Origin: Rotaria macrura
Taxonomy: Eukaryota; Rotifera; Eurotatoria; Philodinida; Philodinidae
Assembly: GCA_900239685.1 (NCBI GenBank)
Contig: OENT01000232.1
Span: 1 to 64,000 of the forward strand
DNA: 64,000 nt
Direction: 5' to 3'
Shown: positions 51,837 to 62,600 of the stretch, piece by piece
Layout of the letters: every line of letters begins with the position of its first letter
Numbering within the stretch: the first letter of the stretch is position 1
Notes under the pieces: generated by a model
Told to the model about the DNA's origin: nothing
The model's database searches: none
What the model saw: the letters and a program-made list of their open reading frames with translations, nothing else
Program-made: the position numbers and the translations under genes

Positions 51837-52246
51837 TCTATAGATAATAAATAATAAACAATAGCAATAACAGGCGGGAATATGTTATATCGTTCAGTCT
51901 CTGCAAGTTACATTTAATGATTTACTGGACAACGAAGCAAACTTTCAGAGAATTTGGTATGAGGTGGATGAAAAGATGTTTTCATTTTTGGCTTTCCGAT
52001 ATGGCAAAAAAATATATTTACTCAACACCACAACATTTTTCTATTTACTTTATTTCATAATCTAAAACGAGCCCCTCTCTAACTGCGTTGATAATTACAG
52101 GTGATTCGTTCCCTTATTTTTTTTCTCTATTCCAAGGCTACGATAGTGAATTCTTATCTTTTGAGTCTGGTATATAAAGGCATGAAATTTTAAAAACTCT
52201 CAATTTAACCTTTTCCGACTTCTTTGCTATTTGTATTCAAAGACAA
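51837..52246. promoter_or_regulatory. Short divergent intergenic region
   Basis: About 410 bases separate the minus-strand Tctex1-like start from the first ependymin-related gene. The right side carries the ependymin TATA box at 52171-52178. Confidence 0.5.
52171..52178 (+). promoter_or_regulatory. TATA box of ependymin-related gene 1
   Basis: TATATAAA lies 76 bases before the ATG. Confidence 0.65.
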
Positions 52247-52950
52247 ATGTTCGTCATTCTCGCTCTCTGTTTTGTTGGCTTTGTTGCTGCCCAACAGCCA
52301 AAACCCTGTACAACACCACCACAATGGGAAGCCAACGTTTTCGACTACAATCAACATGATAATTTTATGCAACGTGGACGATTGACTTATGACGCTACCT
52401 ATCACCGTGAACGTATTGTTGAAGAAGTTGAAATTGGCAAAGAAGATAACTTTTACGATATCATTGCATTGTTTGATTTACAAGTTGAATTCATCTATGA
52501 TTTCAAAGCTCGTAATTGTTCCCGTCGTCCATTGACTCGACCATGGCGTGACTTTGGCATTCGACCAGATGCTCGCTCATTCGGTGAAGCTTATATTGGC
52601 TCATCAGCTTTACCTGGTTTGGGTGTTCTAGTAACTTTATGGTAAGTCTATCTATTTGATTAGAATTTCATAAGATTAATCATGATTATCTGAATAGGGG
52701 CGGCAATTATACGACACCATCCAACGATACTGTTCGCACATTCGGAACATGGACATATCAAGGTTGTCTTCCAGTCAGTCACATCAGCCATAGCACCACA
52801 CATGGTCGTACTCAAACATCATTCTTTGATATCGTTCCTGGTATCAGTGATCCAAATGTATTTATTCCACGACCAGAATGTCTTACAGAAAAGGAATATG
52901 CCATGCGACACATGCTTTTCGGAAAACCAGGAAAAAATGTGAAAAAATAG
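52247..52950 (+). CDS. Ependymin-related secreted protein 1
   Basis: Exons 52247-52641 and 52698-52950 (56-bp GT-AG intron, splitting a Trp codon); 215 residues. A signal peptide (MFVILALCFVGFVAAQ) is followed by PCTTPPQWEANVFDYNQ, LTYDATYHRERIVEE, VEFIYDFKARNCSRRPLTRP, FGEAYIGSSALPG, then GTWTYQGCLPVSH, SFFDIVPGISDPNVFIP and ECLTEKEYAMRHMLFG. This is the ependymin/MERP fold: a secreted, disulphide-stabilised, ligand- and calcium-binding lipocalin-like protein. Four cysteines are conserved outside the signal peptide, together with N-glycosylation sites such as NCS and NDT. Length is normal for the family. It is the first of three tandem paralogues and the most divergent. AATAAA at 52992-52997. 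The in vivo role is unknown. Confidence 0.93.
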
Positions 52951-52991
52951 ACAATTTTTAAAAAAATGTGAACCTAGTTTTTTATCGATGA

Positions 52992-52997
52992 AATAAA
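52992..52997 (+). terminator. Polyadenylation signal, ependymin-related gene 1
   Basis: AATAAA 42 bases after the stop codon. Confidence 0.7.
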
Positions 52998-55404
52998 AGA
53001 AAACTTTGATCCATATCTATGAATCATTTTTTGCTTGCACTGAACTTTAACAGATAAATATTGGTTACCAAAGTACTAAGATTTATAGGATTCTGATTTG
53101 AAAGTTGTTGGGAGTATGATTCTAACTGCAAAAAGGCATTGATAAAAAATGTACTACAATTCACAGGATGTTCATGGAGAAAAACGTTTATATCTTATGA
53201 TAAGATATAACTATGTCTGAAAGTCATGATCATCTATTTTTAGAAGATTTTTAGAGTCGTTATTACATCCTGTCAGCCTCTACTATGTTATCGAGCTATA
53301 AACAAATCCAATGCATCGAGATGTGTCATATTTTTCAGTTATTTATATGATTCTTGTTCAGCGTATGAATGCACTAAAATCTTTCAGATTACAATTTTAA
53401 ACGATGCACAAAACTCTTCGAGACCTAGGTCGAGAAATCAGATAGTAGGATCTGCAGACAAGACGGAGTCATATGCAAAATTGTACAAAAACTTGTAGTC
53501 GAAGAGATCTTGCATAAGATCGTGCTATAAGATTCTCGAAAAATTTTACTGTTCCATAAGATTTTCTACAATTTTGTAAGATCTTTCAAGAATCTTTTAA
53601 TACGATTTGATGCAAGATTTCTTAGACTAATTTTTTTTCGTACGTTTTTCATACGATCTAATCAGATTAAAAACAAATCAGATGTATGATCTTGTAAGAT
53701 GTGACCATCCGATTGGTTGTTTGACCTGGAGAGAATTCTTTGTTAGCAAGTATATGACAAGAACGAAGTTCATCATTGTGTCATCCTTATATTTGAACTT
53801 AAATTGAGTTCTTTTCTTTCGTATGTCGTAATCATGAAGGGATCAGTTATCCAACGCAATATTACCTTGTTTATTCGTTCTCATATACACTCTGGTAGCG
53901 TCTCTAACTAGATTCTTGATAACTGCAGTTTATGCACTAGATATACTCGAGTTGTGGATACTCGTCTCAAGGTGAAAAGATACGTACTCAAGTAACGGTC
54001 TTCTCGTTTCTGAACTCAATATAGAGAAAGTACTCTTTATTGGTAAGCGGCAAACCTTTTTGAAAATTTTATCTCGTTTGGTTTCGAAATGAATTTAAAA
54101 AAGTATTTGCGGTTGTACTCGTGTGTTTTGTATGCTATTGTGGTAAGAAAAAGTCGTCTTCATGTGAGGAATTTCAACAACGTAAAACACGTATCGTTAA
54201 TGTTGAAAAATAAATAAATACCTATGTACAAAAAGTAACATAAATCATGATCTTGTTTAAAGTCAAAACTACATAATTGAAGATTGTCTACGATGGAGTC
54301 AAAAAGAATTTTGCATGCCACTGAATAATTTACTACAAGAATTTATTTAAGTAGCGTTGATAAACGTTCAATACTAGAACACACCAGGGTATAAGCCAAC
54401 AAGAGAATGATATTAATAGTTTATTTCTTCAGTATTGTCTCTCTCTCGTCTCATCTGTTTCACTGACTAGCTATTTTTAATTCCAATTAAGTGAATATTT
54501 CTTTGAAAATTCTTGTTTAAAATGAATAGTGTTAGCCTATTTCTCGATGATTCCTTAGTATTACCATGTAGTAATACACTAGTGGTTATGTTTCAATAGG
54601 AACATGTCAAGTTTATCTATTTTATTTTTAGTGAAATGAACATGATATTTCAAACTGATTCCTGTAAATATAGTAGTACAGTGGACACAAATGATTCGAA
54701 TTTTCATATTTTGAGATGAACACTTTTCTACAGAACATATATGGTATACTTATCGTTGTCTCTATCGTCTGCTAACAATATCGATATATGAAGAACTTAT
54801 TTTTTCATTTTGATGACGTTGAAAACGTTTTCATCTAGCAAATAAATAGTTCTACATTGTAAATAAGACAATAATCGAGTTTTTCTTCTTGAGAAAAATT
54901 ATTAATAGTTAAAAAGAAAACGAGTTGAAACAGTGATCCACCATCCAAAATAAATTGATAGACGTGTCATGGTTTATTTTCCACAATATGAATATAGATA
55001 GATCAATTCATCATCACCTTGGTTTTCTGTTTATGAATTTCTTTCAAAAATATTCAAGATTGTTTTTCGACATGTTAATACGATATATATATTATTTGAA
55101 AATGAACATGAAACGAATACAGAGAATTATTGCATGAACATTAGTTGTTTTTGTCTCATAATCTATTCATTCTTTTTTAGAAATCAATCTCGATATTTCC
55201 GATGAACTTGTTTCGTTTTTTTGCATGAATATTATAGTTACCATCATAGCTCTTCTTTTATCGTTGTGTAACTTTGAAAAGAAAATTTCGTACGATATCA
55301 TTTTATTTGTTTTGTTTTTAGCTTCAATTAAATATACTATCTCACATTCGGCCATACTGATAACCGAAAACACACTCATGTTCTCTTATTATTTTTTGTG
55401 TATT
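52998..55404. other. Intergenic spacer within the ependymin array
   Basis: About 2.4 kb. The stretch 53450-53720 is dense in AAGAT/ATCTT words in both orientations and may be a decayed repeat. No gene supported. Confidence 0.45.
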
Positions 55405-55460
55405 CAAGGTAAGTACCAACAATGTTGACTGAGGTCTTCTTTCACTTTGTGGTATATATA
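55405..55460 (+). promoter_or_regulatory. Promoter module of ependymin-related gene 2
   Basis: A 21-base block (55405-55425, CAAGGTAAG...CAACAATGT) lies about 30 bases before TATATATA (55453-55460), followed by GACGAGT. The TATA is 82 bases before the ATG. The same block, TATA and GACGAGT recur before gene 3 at the same distances. Confidence 0.6.
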
Positions 55461-55534
55461 GACGAGTATTGTTTGAAACTCTTCATCACAATTAGTTTTC
55501 TTTTTCAACTGCCTTATTTCTAACAAACAAAATA

Positions 55535-56235
55535 ATGCTTGTAGCTCTTGCTCTTTGCTTGGTTGCTATCGCCGTCGCACAACGACCAGTTCCATGTACA
55601 ACTCCACCCCAATGGGAAGGAAGTGTTTATGATATCAATGAACAGCAAAAGTTTCGATTAGGAGGCAGAATCAGTTATGATTCCGCTTATCATCGAGAAC
55701 GTATCGCTGAAGATATCGAGGAAGGCAGTGAAGAAGATTTTTATGATACTATTTCACTCTTTGAATCAAAAGTTGAATTTGTGTATAACTTCAAAGCACG
55801 CAATTGTTCACGCCGTGACATAACTCGCCAGTGGCGTGATTTCGGTATTCGTCCAACTGATCGCTCATTCGGTGAAGCTTATGTTGGTTCATCTGCTTTC
55901 CCCGATACAGGTGTTTTAGTCACAATCTGGTAACTATCTTTTTAAAACTGTTTTTCATAACTACAAGTCTATCTTTCATGTTTAGGGGCGGTAACTTCAC
56001 ACTTCCCTCAAATGATACAATTGACTATATTTCTACATGGACCTATCGAGGGTGTTTACCAGTATCGCGAACAAGTTTTAGCGAAAAATTTGGTATCTCG
56101 CATTTATCATTTTTCGATTTAACACCTGGCATCCGTGATCCAAATGTATTCATCCCACGACGTGAATGTCTTTCGGATGAAGAATGGGCCATGCGACACA
56201 CCCTCTTCGGCACACCAACATCAAAGAAGATTTAG
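55535..56235 (+). CDS. Ependymin-related secreted protein 2
   Basis: Exons 55535-55929 and 55986-56235; 214 residues. Signal peptide (MLVALALCLVAIAVAQ), then PCTTPPQWEGSVYDINEQQ, ISYDSAYHRERIAEDIEEGS, VEFVYNFKARNCSRRDITRQ, FGEAYVGSSAFPD, TWTYRGCLPVSRTSFSEKFG, SFFDLTPGIRDPNVFIPRRE and WAMRHTLFG. The four extracellular Cys and the intron position are as in gene 1. It is much closer to gene 3 than to gene 1. Its intron and the bases around it are identical to gene 3 over 106 bp (55883-55988), which is unexpected given the divergence elsewhere. AATAAA at 56283-56288. Confidence 0.93.
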
Positions 56236-56282
56236 GGAACATTTTTTTTTAAAAAGATTATGTGACAATTTTTCTTTTAAAA

Positions 56283-56288
56283 AATAAA
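56283..56288 (+). terminator. Polyadenylation signal, ependymin-related gene 2
   Basis: AATAAA about 50 bases after the stop codon. Confidence 0.65.
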
Positions 56289-56898
56289 ACTATGTTCTCC
56301 ATTCCATAGCATAATAATCGAAATTTCTTTCCTATGAATATTAACTATTACTAGAAGTCAAGGGTATACTTTGTGATTGTGATGTAGTCAAATGAAAGAG
56401 AGGATTTTTGTGTTTCATATTTTGAAAAATGCACATTGTATTTGATTATGTAAACCTTAACAATTGACGTATCGTGTTATTTAGGCAACAAGATATTTTC
56501 GAGTAGGCTGTCTTTTGAATGTGAAGTTTTTCTTATCTAATTAGATTCATTGCCTTTGTTAAAAGAATAATAACTTGACCGAATAAGAAGTCATGAAATT
56601 TCGATGATCAAGAATCTCTTGACGCACTTACATTTTTATGCAGTGATAATTTTTCTACTAAATATTTCAAAATAAAATGGTTCCTATTATGCAATACTAT
56701 TCATATCTCAAATGCAGTATCAATGGGGTTTCATTTGCTTTTCTAATTTCAGCTGGATGAAGAAAAGATAGCTGCTAAATAGAGTGGTTTATTTTTTTAT
56801 TTACTTTTTATCAACCATTGTAAATGTGTTATCAAAGTGCGCAGTGAAATGATAAGTGCAATCAGTATTGCTGCCCGGGTATCTTCTTTTAGGTGAGT
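56289..56898. other. Spacer between ependymin-related genes 2 and 3
   Basis: About 600 bases of AT-rich DNA with nothing recognised. Confidence 0.5.
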
Positions 56899-56953
56899 CA
56901 AGGTAAGGGACAACAATGTAGATTATAACTCTTGTCTTTACCCGGTATTTATA
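56899..56953 (+). promoter_or_regulatory. Promoter module of ependymin-related gene 3
   Basis: It carries the same 21-base block as gene 2 (18 of 21 identical, 56899-56919), then TATTTATA at 56946-56953 and GACGAGT, 82 bases before the ATG. Confidence 0.6.
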
Positions 56954-57027
56954 GACGAGTCTTTTTTAAAACTCGATAAAAAATTCATTTTTCTTATTTT
57001 ACTGTTTCTCTTTGGACAGACAAAACC

Positions 57028-57725
57028 ATGCTTGTGATACTCGCACTTTGCTTGTTTAGCATCGCAATCGCACAACGACCACTTCCATGTACAACTCCAC
57101 CACAATGGGAAGCACGCGTTTTCGATATAAATGAGGAACAAAAGTTTGACTTAGGTGGCAGATTTAGTTATGATGCCACTTACCATCGTGAGCGTATTCT
57201 TGAACGAGTCGATGAAGGAAGTGAAGCAGATTTTTATGACAGACTTGCTCTCTTTGACACAAAAATTGAATTTGTTTATAACTTGAAAGCGCAGAATTGT
57301 ACACGTCGTGAAATAACTCGACAATGGCATGATTATGGTATTCTTCCAACTGATCAGTCATTTGGCGAAGCTTACGTTGGTTCATCTGCTTTCCCCGATA
57401 CAGGTGTTTTAGTCACAATCTGGTAACTATCTTTTTAAAACTGTTTTTCATAACTACAAGTCTATCTTTCATGTTTAGGGGTGGTAATTTCACAACTCCA
57501 GCAAATGATACAGTTCAATATATTTCTACGTGGACCTATAAAGGATGTTTACCAGTATCGCGAACAAGTTTTAGTGAAAAATTTGGTATCTCGCATTTAT
57601 CATTTTTCGATATAACACCTGGTATCAGTGATCCAAACGTATTCATCCCACGACGTGAATGTCTTTCGGATCAAGAATGGGCCATGCGACACAATCTCTT
57701 CGGTACATCGAACAAGAAAAACTAA
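57028..57725 (+). CDS. Ependymin-related secreted protein 3
   Basis: Exons 57028-57422 and 57479-57725; 213 residues. Signal peptide (MLVILALCLFSIAIAQ), PCTTPPQWEARVFDINEEQ, FSYDATYHRERILERVDEGS, IEFVYNLKAQNCTRREITRQ, YGILPTDQSFGEAYVGSSAF, TWTYKGCLPVSRTSFSEKFG and SFFDITPGISDPNVFIPRRE. The cysteines and intron are conserved. The FGIRP motif of genes 1 and 2 has changed to YGILP, so ligand-facing residues may differ. It shares promoter words and a perfectly identical intron with gene 2. AATAAA at 57780-57785. Confidence 0.93.
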
Positions 57726-57779
57726 TAGACTAAATTTCGTATTAATTGATGTTCACACGAATTTTAATTTTAATTTTTT

Positions 57780-57785
57780 AATAAA
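57780..57785 (+). terminator. Polyadenylation signal, ependymin-related gene 3
   Basis: AATAAA about 55 bases after the stop codon. Confidence 0.65.
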
Positions 57786-58485
57786 ATAATTTATATCCTA
57801 GGATTCCATGAGATGAACATGACTTTTGATATGAAATATTGATAAACTAACAACAATATACGCATAGAAAAAAACAGATTTTCATTTTTAAATTTAAGAC
57901 AAGAATTCGAAATTGATATTTATTACTGACATTTAGAATTATGAAAGGAATCTTTGTTACGCTGATTCTAAAATTCTTCTAGGATGGCATTACTCAATCA
58001 TGAACAATAGATATGATCAGGATGTATTTAAAAAACGATTATTAGCCAAAAAGTTAACATTGCAATAATTTTAGGTTACTTTAGAGTTTATCTATTCGGT
58101 TTGTGGCCTGTTATCGTTGTCATTTTGGAAATTTTTAGTATCATGATGTTCGAAAGATTCGACGAATAGTAAAGCGAAACACATGGCAATTAGATTTCTC
58201 GATACTTAACTCACTGAATGAGATGAAGTTTGAAAAGCATATTTTTCAATGATAGAATACAAAAACCCTCTAGTTTTCAAGGTATGTATTGAAAACGCCG
58301 GTAGTAAAACACGTTCAATGAAAAAAATATCGAATCAGTGAAAAATGACGGTAGATGTAAAATATAAAATATTTATTTTATTTTTTTATTGAAAAAAGAA
58401 CAATAAGATTGCTGATAACGGCCAATAACTATTTAAAAAATGAATGATTTGCAATAGGTCCATGTGTATGTGATTAATATAAAGT
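57786..58485. other. Intergenic, no supported feature
   Basis: AT-rich DNA between ependymin-related gene 3 and the 3' end of the minus-strand ankyrin-like pseudogene. Confidence 0.45.
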
Positions 58486-59663
58486 TTATGCTTTTCTCGC
58501 GATGAACAATGATAAGTTATCTAACAATTGCTCAGCGTCGATCTCGTTGTTGCTGTAATATGCCACAAGAGTATCGATATGCTTTTGAATATCATTAGCA
58601 GAACTTGAAATGGGTCGACGTTTAGCACCTGTACTCATTGACAATTCGTCGATCTTTTTGTTATCGTTATGTTCTGTGTTTATTCCATATTCTAGAATGT
58701 TCTCTCATGCAATGGCAAAGACCCCATCTTTGCTAGAAAGATAATACAGTATTGACTTTATACGTGTCTTCACTTGAAAGTTAATGCATCCAGCAGAATC
58801 TAAGATTTCAAGATAAAGTATTGCTTCTCTCTCATACTGCTCGATAATACATAGAAGAGCTGTGTCATAATAAAAAAAAGATGTTATTTTAATTATTATG
58901 CATCGAATTCGATGTTTATTGATGCATTAACCGTTAATACAACTTTGAAAAGGGTATTGACTTTTCACTAAATCCGTTTTGTTAATAAACTATTAACTTG
59001 TGCCGTGAAGACTAGACCTAGTTGGAAAAAGAGAATTAGCTAACCAATGGGATTACAAAAGAAATTGGCGAGAGAAAAAGAAACAAGAAGTATGATAGGA
59101 AAGAAAATCAATATTGGTTAATAACGACATCTCAGAAGCTTCGACATATTATATGATCGACTTCTTTTCTTTTCTTTTGATTTTTTATTCATTCGATATA
59201 TATTTTCGGCATGTGTTTTTCTTCGACATTTTTTGTCTTTCGATATTTTCAATGAAAATCGTTTTCAATACTAGTCATTATTAGTTAGAAATTCATTCTA
59301 TTTTTTATTCTAATTATAATAAGAAAAAAAACATGCTTCCTTACAACTCATGCAAATGCTGACAGTTCGAAAGCTTATAATATCCCAGTTTTGGTTCAAA
59401 AATCTTTCCGAATAGACGAGTGTTAGTAGTGTTCATGTTCAGATAAGTGTGCGGCATTACTCATCATAAGTATTAAGAAACCTACTCTTCTATAACACTT
59501 TCGGCTAAGATTTTGTGTAGAAATAACTCGCATCCTAATTATTTTAATAATTCTAATTACTTACCTTGTTTTGTTTTCAAAGCATTAATAAAATTCCATG
59601 ATGTAAATAGCCCTTTTTTCGCTACGATCATCTTCAATAAAACCGTATAAAATAAATGATCGA
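58486..59663 (-). pseudogene. Ankyrin-like gene fragment with in-frame stop (two exons)
   Basis: Two minus-strand exons, 59663-59565 and 58859-58486, join across a 705-bp GT-AG intron in phase 1. They read VLLKMIVAKKGLFTSWNFIN, ALKTKQ then ALLCIIEQYEREAILYLEIL, ENILEYGINTEHNDNKKIDE, MSTGAKRRPISSS and DAEQLLDNLSLFIARKA before TAA 58488-58486. The helical spacing resembles ankyrin repeats followed by a Ser-rich linker and a terminal helix. A TGA at 58707-58705 breaks the frame between VFAIA and ENILEY. No removable intron of plausible length covers it. No further 5' exons could be placed. It could also be a living gene that ends at that TGA. Confidence 0.45.
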
Positions 59664-62600
59664 CTAATAAACACATGGATGAAATTTAAACTATGAACTA
59701 CTTTTGTTTTTGATGAAACCCGTCCGTTATACTAGACTAGATGTATAACATGCGATGTATAAGTCTTTGAACAAATGTCAAACTTTCTTAGACCTTGTGG
59801 CTGACTTATAAAGCCGATCAAGTTTTCTTTTTAATTGGAAAGAAAAAACTCTGAAATAAAAATTTTTTGAAAGAAATATTTTCCTCAAATGAATCTGAGA
59901 AAGAGGGAAAATCAAAGTCCAAACACTTCTAAAAATGTTCTATCAACGTTTATACAAGTTGAAAAGTTTGTATTTCTCAATTATTTCGAGTCTCACGTAT
60001 CAAACTAGAATAAAAACATACAACAATAATGTAGAGAATCAAAAACTCTATCGATATTAACATTGGTTAAAGTTGTAGATCCGTTCTTGAATCATTTATC
60101 AAAAAAGTTTTAAATATGAAATTTTTTGTCAGATCGAGTCTTTTGCAAAAACTATCATTTTGCAAGATAATCACCCATCATCTTCAAAAATCATGCATCA
60201 AGTCAATTCGTTTTTGAATTATTCGTTCAAAATATGTGAGATGGTAGAAAATTTGCAGAAAAAAATTGTAATTTAATAAATGATTTTCATCGTTGCACAA
60301 TGGCCACGCAGTAGGAACGGCGAACTGATTTAATCTCTTTCAGAGAAGAGCATATTTTATTCCCAATACACCATTGGAAAGAGTGACGTTTATCCTACCA
60401 AAATCATCGTTTTTATTGTTTTTTAAGCAATCTTTTGACGAATGTAGACATTTTGTAATTCAGACGTTACTCATTCTCATTAACAACAATTTAATCGGTT
60501 TATAAGTCAGCTATAAACACGGTCTAAAACAGCTTCACATCTGCCCTAAGACTTTTGTACCGCATTTTAGAATAAATACTTTTCACAAGTAGTTCTAAGA
60601 TAAATGCTGGAATACTTTAAAGATTAGACCTCAGTGAAATTTCTATGTTTGTCTGTGAAGGTTTTTACAACCTATCATATGTTTATAGATATTAAATTAT
60701 CTAATTTGGACATGATAAAGTTTTTGAAGAAAAACTAGAATTCGTTTCAGAATCCTCTAATCAGTCAGCTCAATGAAAGCTAACATGACAAAAATCATAG
60801 GACGTTCAATGACATCATCGAATAATTTTTAGTGGATTATCTTTGGATCTCTATTTTTTTCTAGTCGTCTACTAGATCGAACGATTGGACAACCGAAATA
60901 GTTCCACAGTTGTTGAAAATAATGAATACGAATGTTCTATACATTTACTGCAGTACTGTAATTTTCTTGAAGCATGATGATATGTAATCCTGTATGTTCT
61001 CCTTCTTATTCAGTACAAAATCAGCTTATTTTTCTTTCACCTACATAGTACACGTAGCATTCATGCTCACTTAAGAATTTTCTCTCCAACAGTAAAATAG
61101 TACAATATTATGCGTTCTCATTTTATTTTTGACTATGAGTCATTTTCATAGAGATTATCATGAGCTCAAACATGAGGAGGATCCATCGAAGACATAAGAA
61201 AAATAGTATCCGCGCTGAAAATCGATGTACATCGTATAGAGATACATAGTATCATCAATCGTAGTTATTCCATGAGCAGCGAACTTAGAAAAAAAGGAAC
61301 CAAAATCATTGATCATCATTGTATTGCCTGTGAAGGACGCCGATATTTTATTAACGGTAAGCTATATAGCTATATATTCGTAGTGTTTCGAGTCATCTCT
61401 AGACTGAATAGAAAATCAAAAAAATCTCATGCGTTGAATAGGGCAAGATCCATCACTTGCTTAAAGATGTATATATTTTGTTATTTCAACATTTTTGTTA
61501 TCGACCATTTGTTTCCCGACATTACTCATAGATACTTGTTGCATTCTGGTCTTAGCAAAAAATATCAATGATAATTACAAAGTCAATCACGAAAATATGA
61601 GAAAAGAAAAGGCTCGTCTTCATGTGAGTGGCAAGTCAGAAAATCAATATTACAAAAGCAACAGTTCTTGACGACTAGAAAATCATAGATTTGTTGGAAC
61701 TGAACGTCTTTTTTCGATTTCTGAACTTGCGTCCATAGTGAATTCTAAGCAGATATGTGCATGACAAAAAGATCCTATGCAAGAAAAGGTTAGTTTTTAA
61801 TGTCAATCTCTTTCCAGATTGCGCGTTTTTCACCTAAAAATAACGTTAAATTGTAAAGCAATGTGCTTGACATGGTTGAACAAGAGATTCATACACTATG
61901 AACAAATTTAGGAGTCTGCATAGATCAACAATGAGGAGAAAACATTTCATCTCCGAGTGTTTACAACACTAACCGTTCATCCACAGATAGGTTTCCTTAT
62001 TCAAACTTCAACTTGGTTCAACTATCATACTCGTCAACTTTTTTATTAGTATTCTACTATAATGATACCGTTTCCAACGATGAAAACAATCCAGTAGCCA
62101 AGAAAGTCGAATCAATTCGAAATAGAGTGCAAACCTTTGTTTTATGCCAGAAATACTTGATAACAATGTTTAAATCTTAATATCCCAACAGAAAACTAAC
62201 TATTTTTCGACCTATGCATGATTTATTCTTGAGATAATCAGTGTTTAACAAGACTTTGAAAATTACTAATGCTTGAAAGATTGTAAGATGTTGTCACTTC
62301 AGTCGTAGTTCACGAAGATATACCGCTGAATCTCTGAGATATTAGGAATCTAACTAAATTGATGCTACCCATTTCTAGATACCTTCAAAAAGCATTAAGC
62401 AAACATTTTTTCGTAAAGTGACCAATGGTAAAGTAGTCGTTGAACTTGCGTAAAACTAATATAAATACATGTATACATATATATATATTTATATATATGG
62501 ATGAATTCGTCGTGGTGAAGTTTGCAAATATTCTCAAACAGAATAATTCGATCTCTAACAAAATCACAAAATTATAAAACTTCATCTTGTATGTCCCCTG

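Noticed and set aside
58700..58730. A 31-base intron that would bypass the TGA in the ankyrin-like gene
   Set aside because: Implausibly short, and its removal leads straight into another stop.
61272..61571. 99-codon open frame with a good donor at 61358
   Set aside because: No partner exon and no family resemblance; left unannotated.
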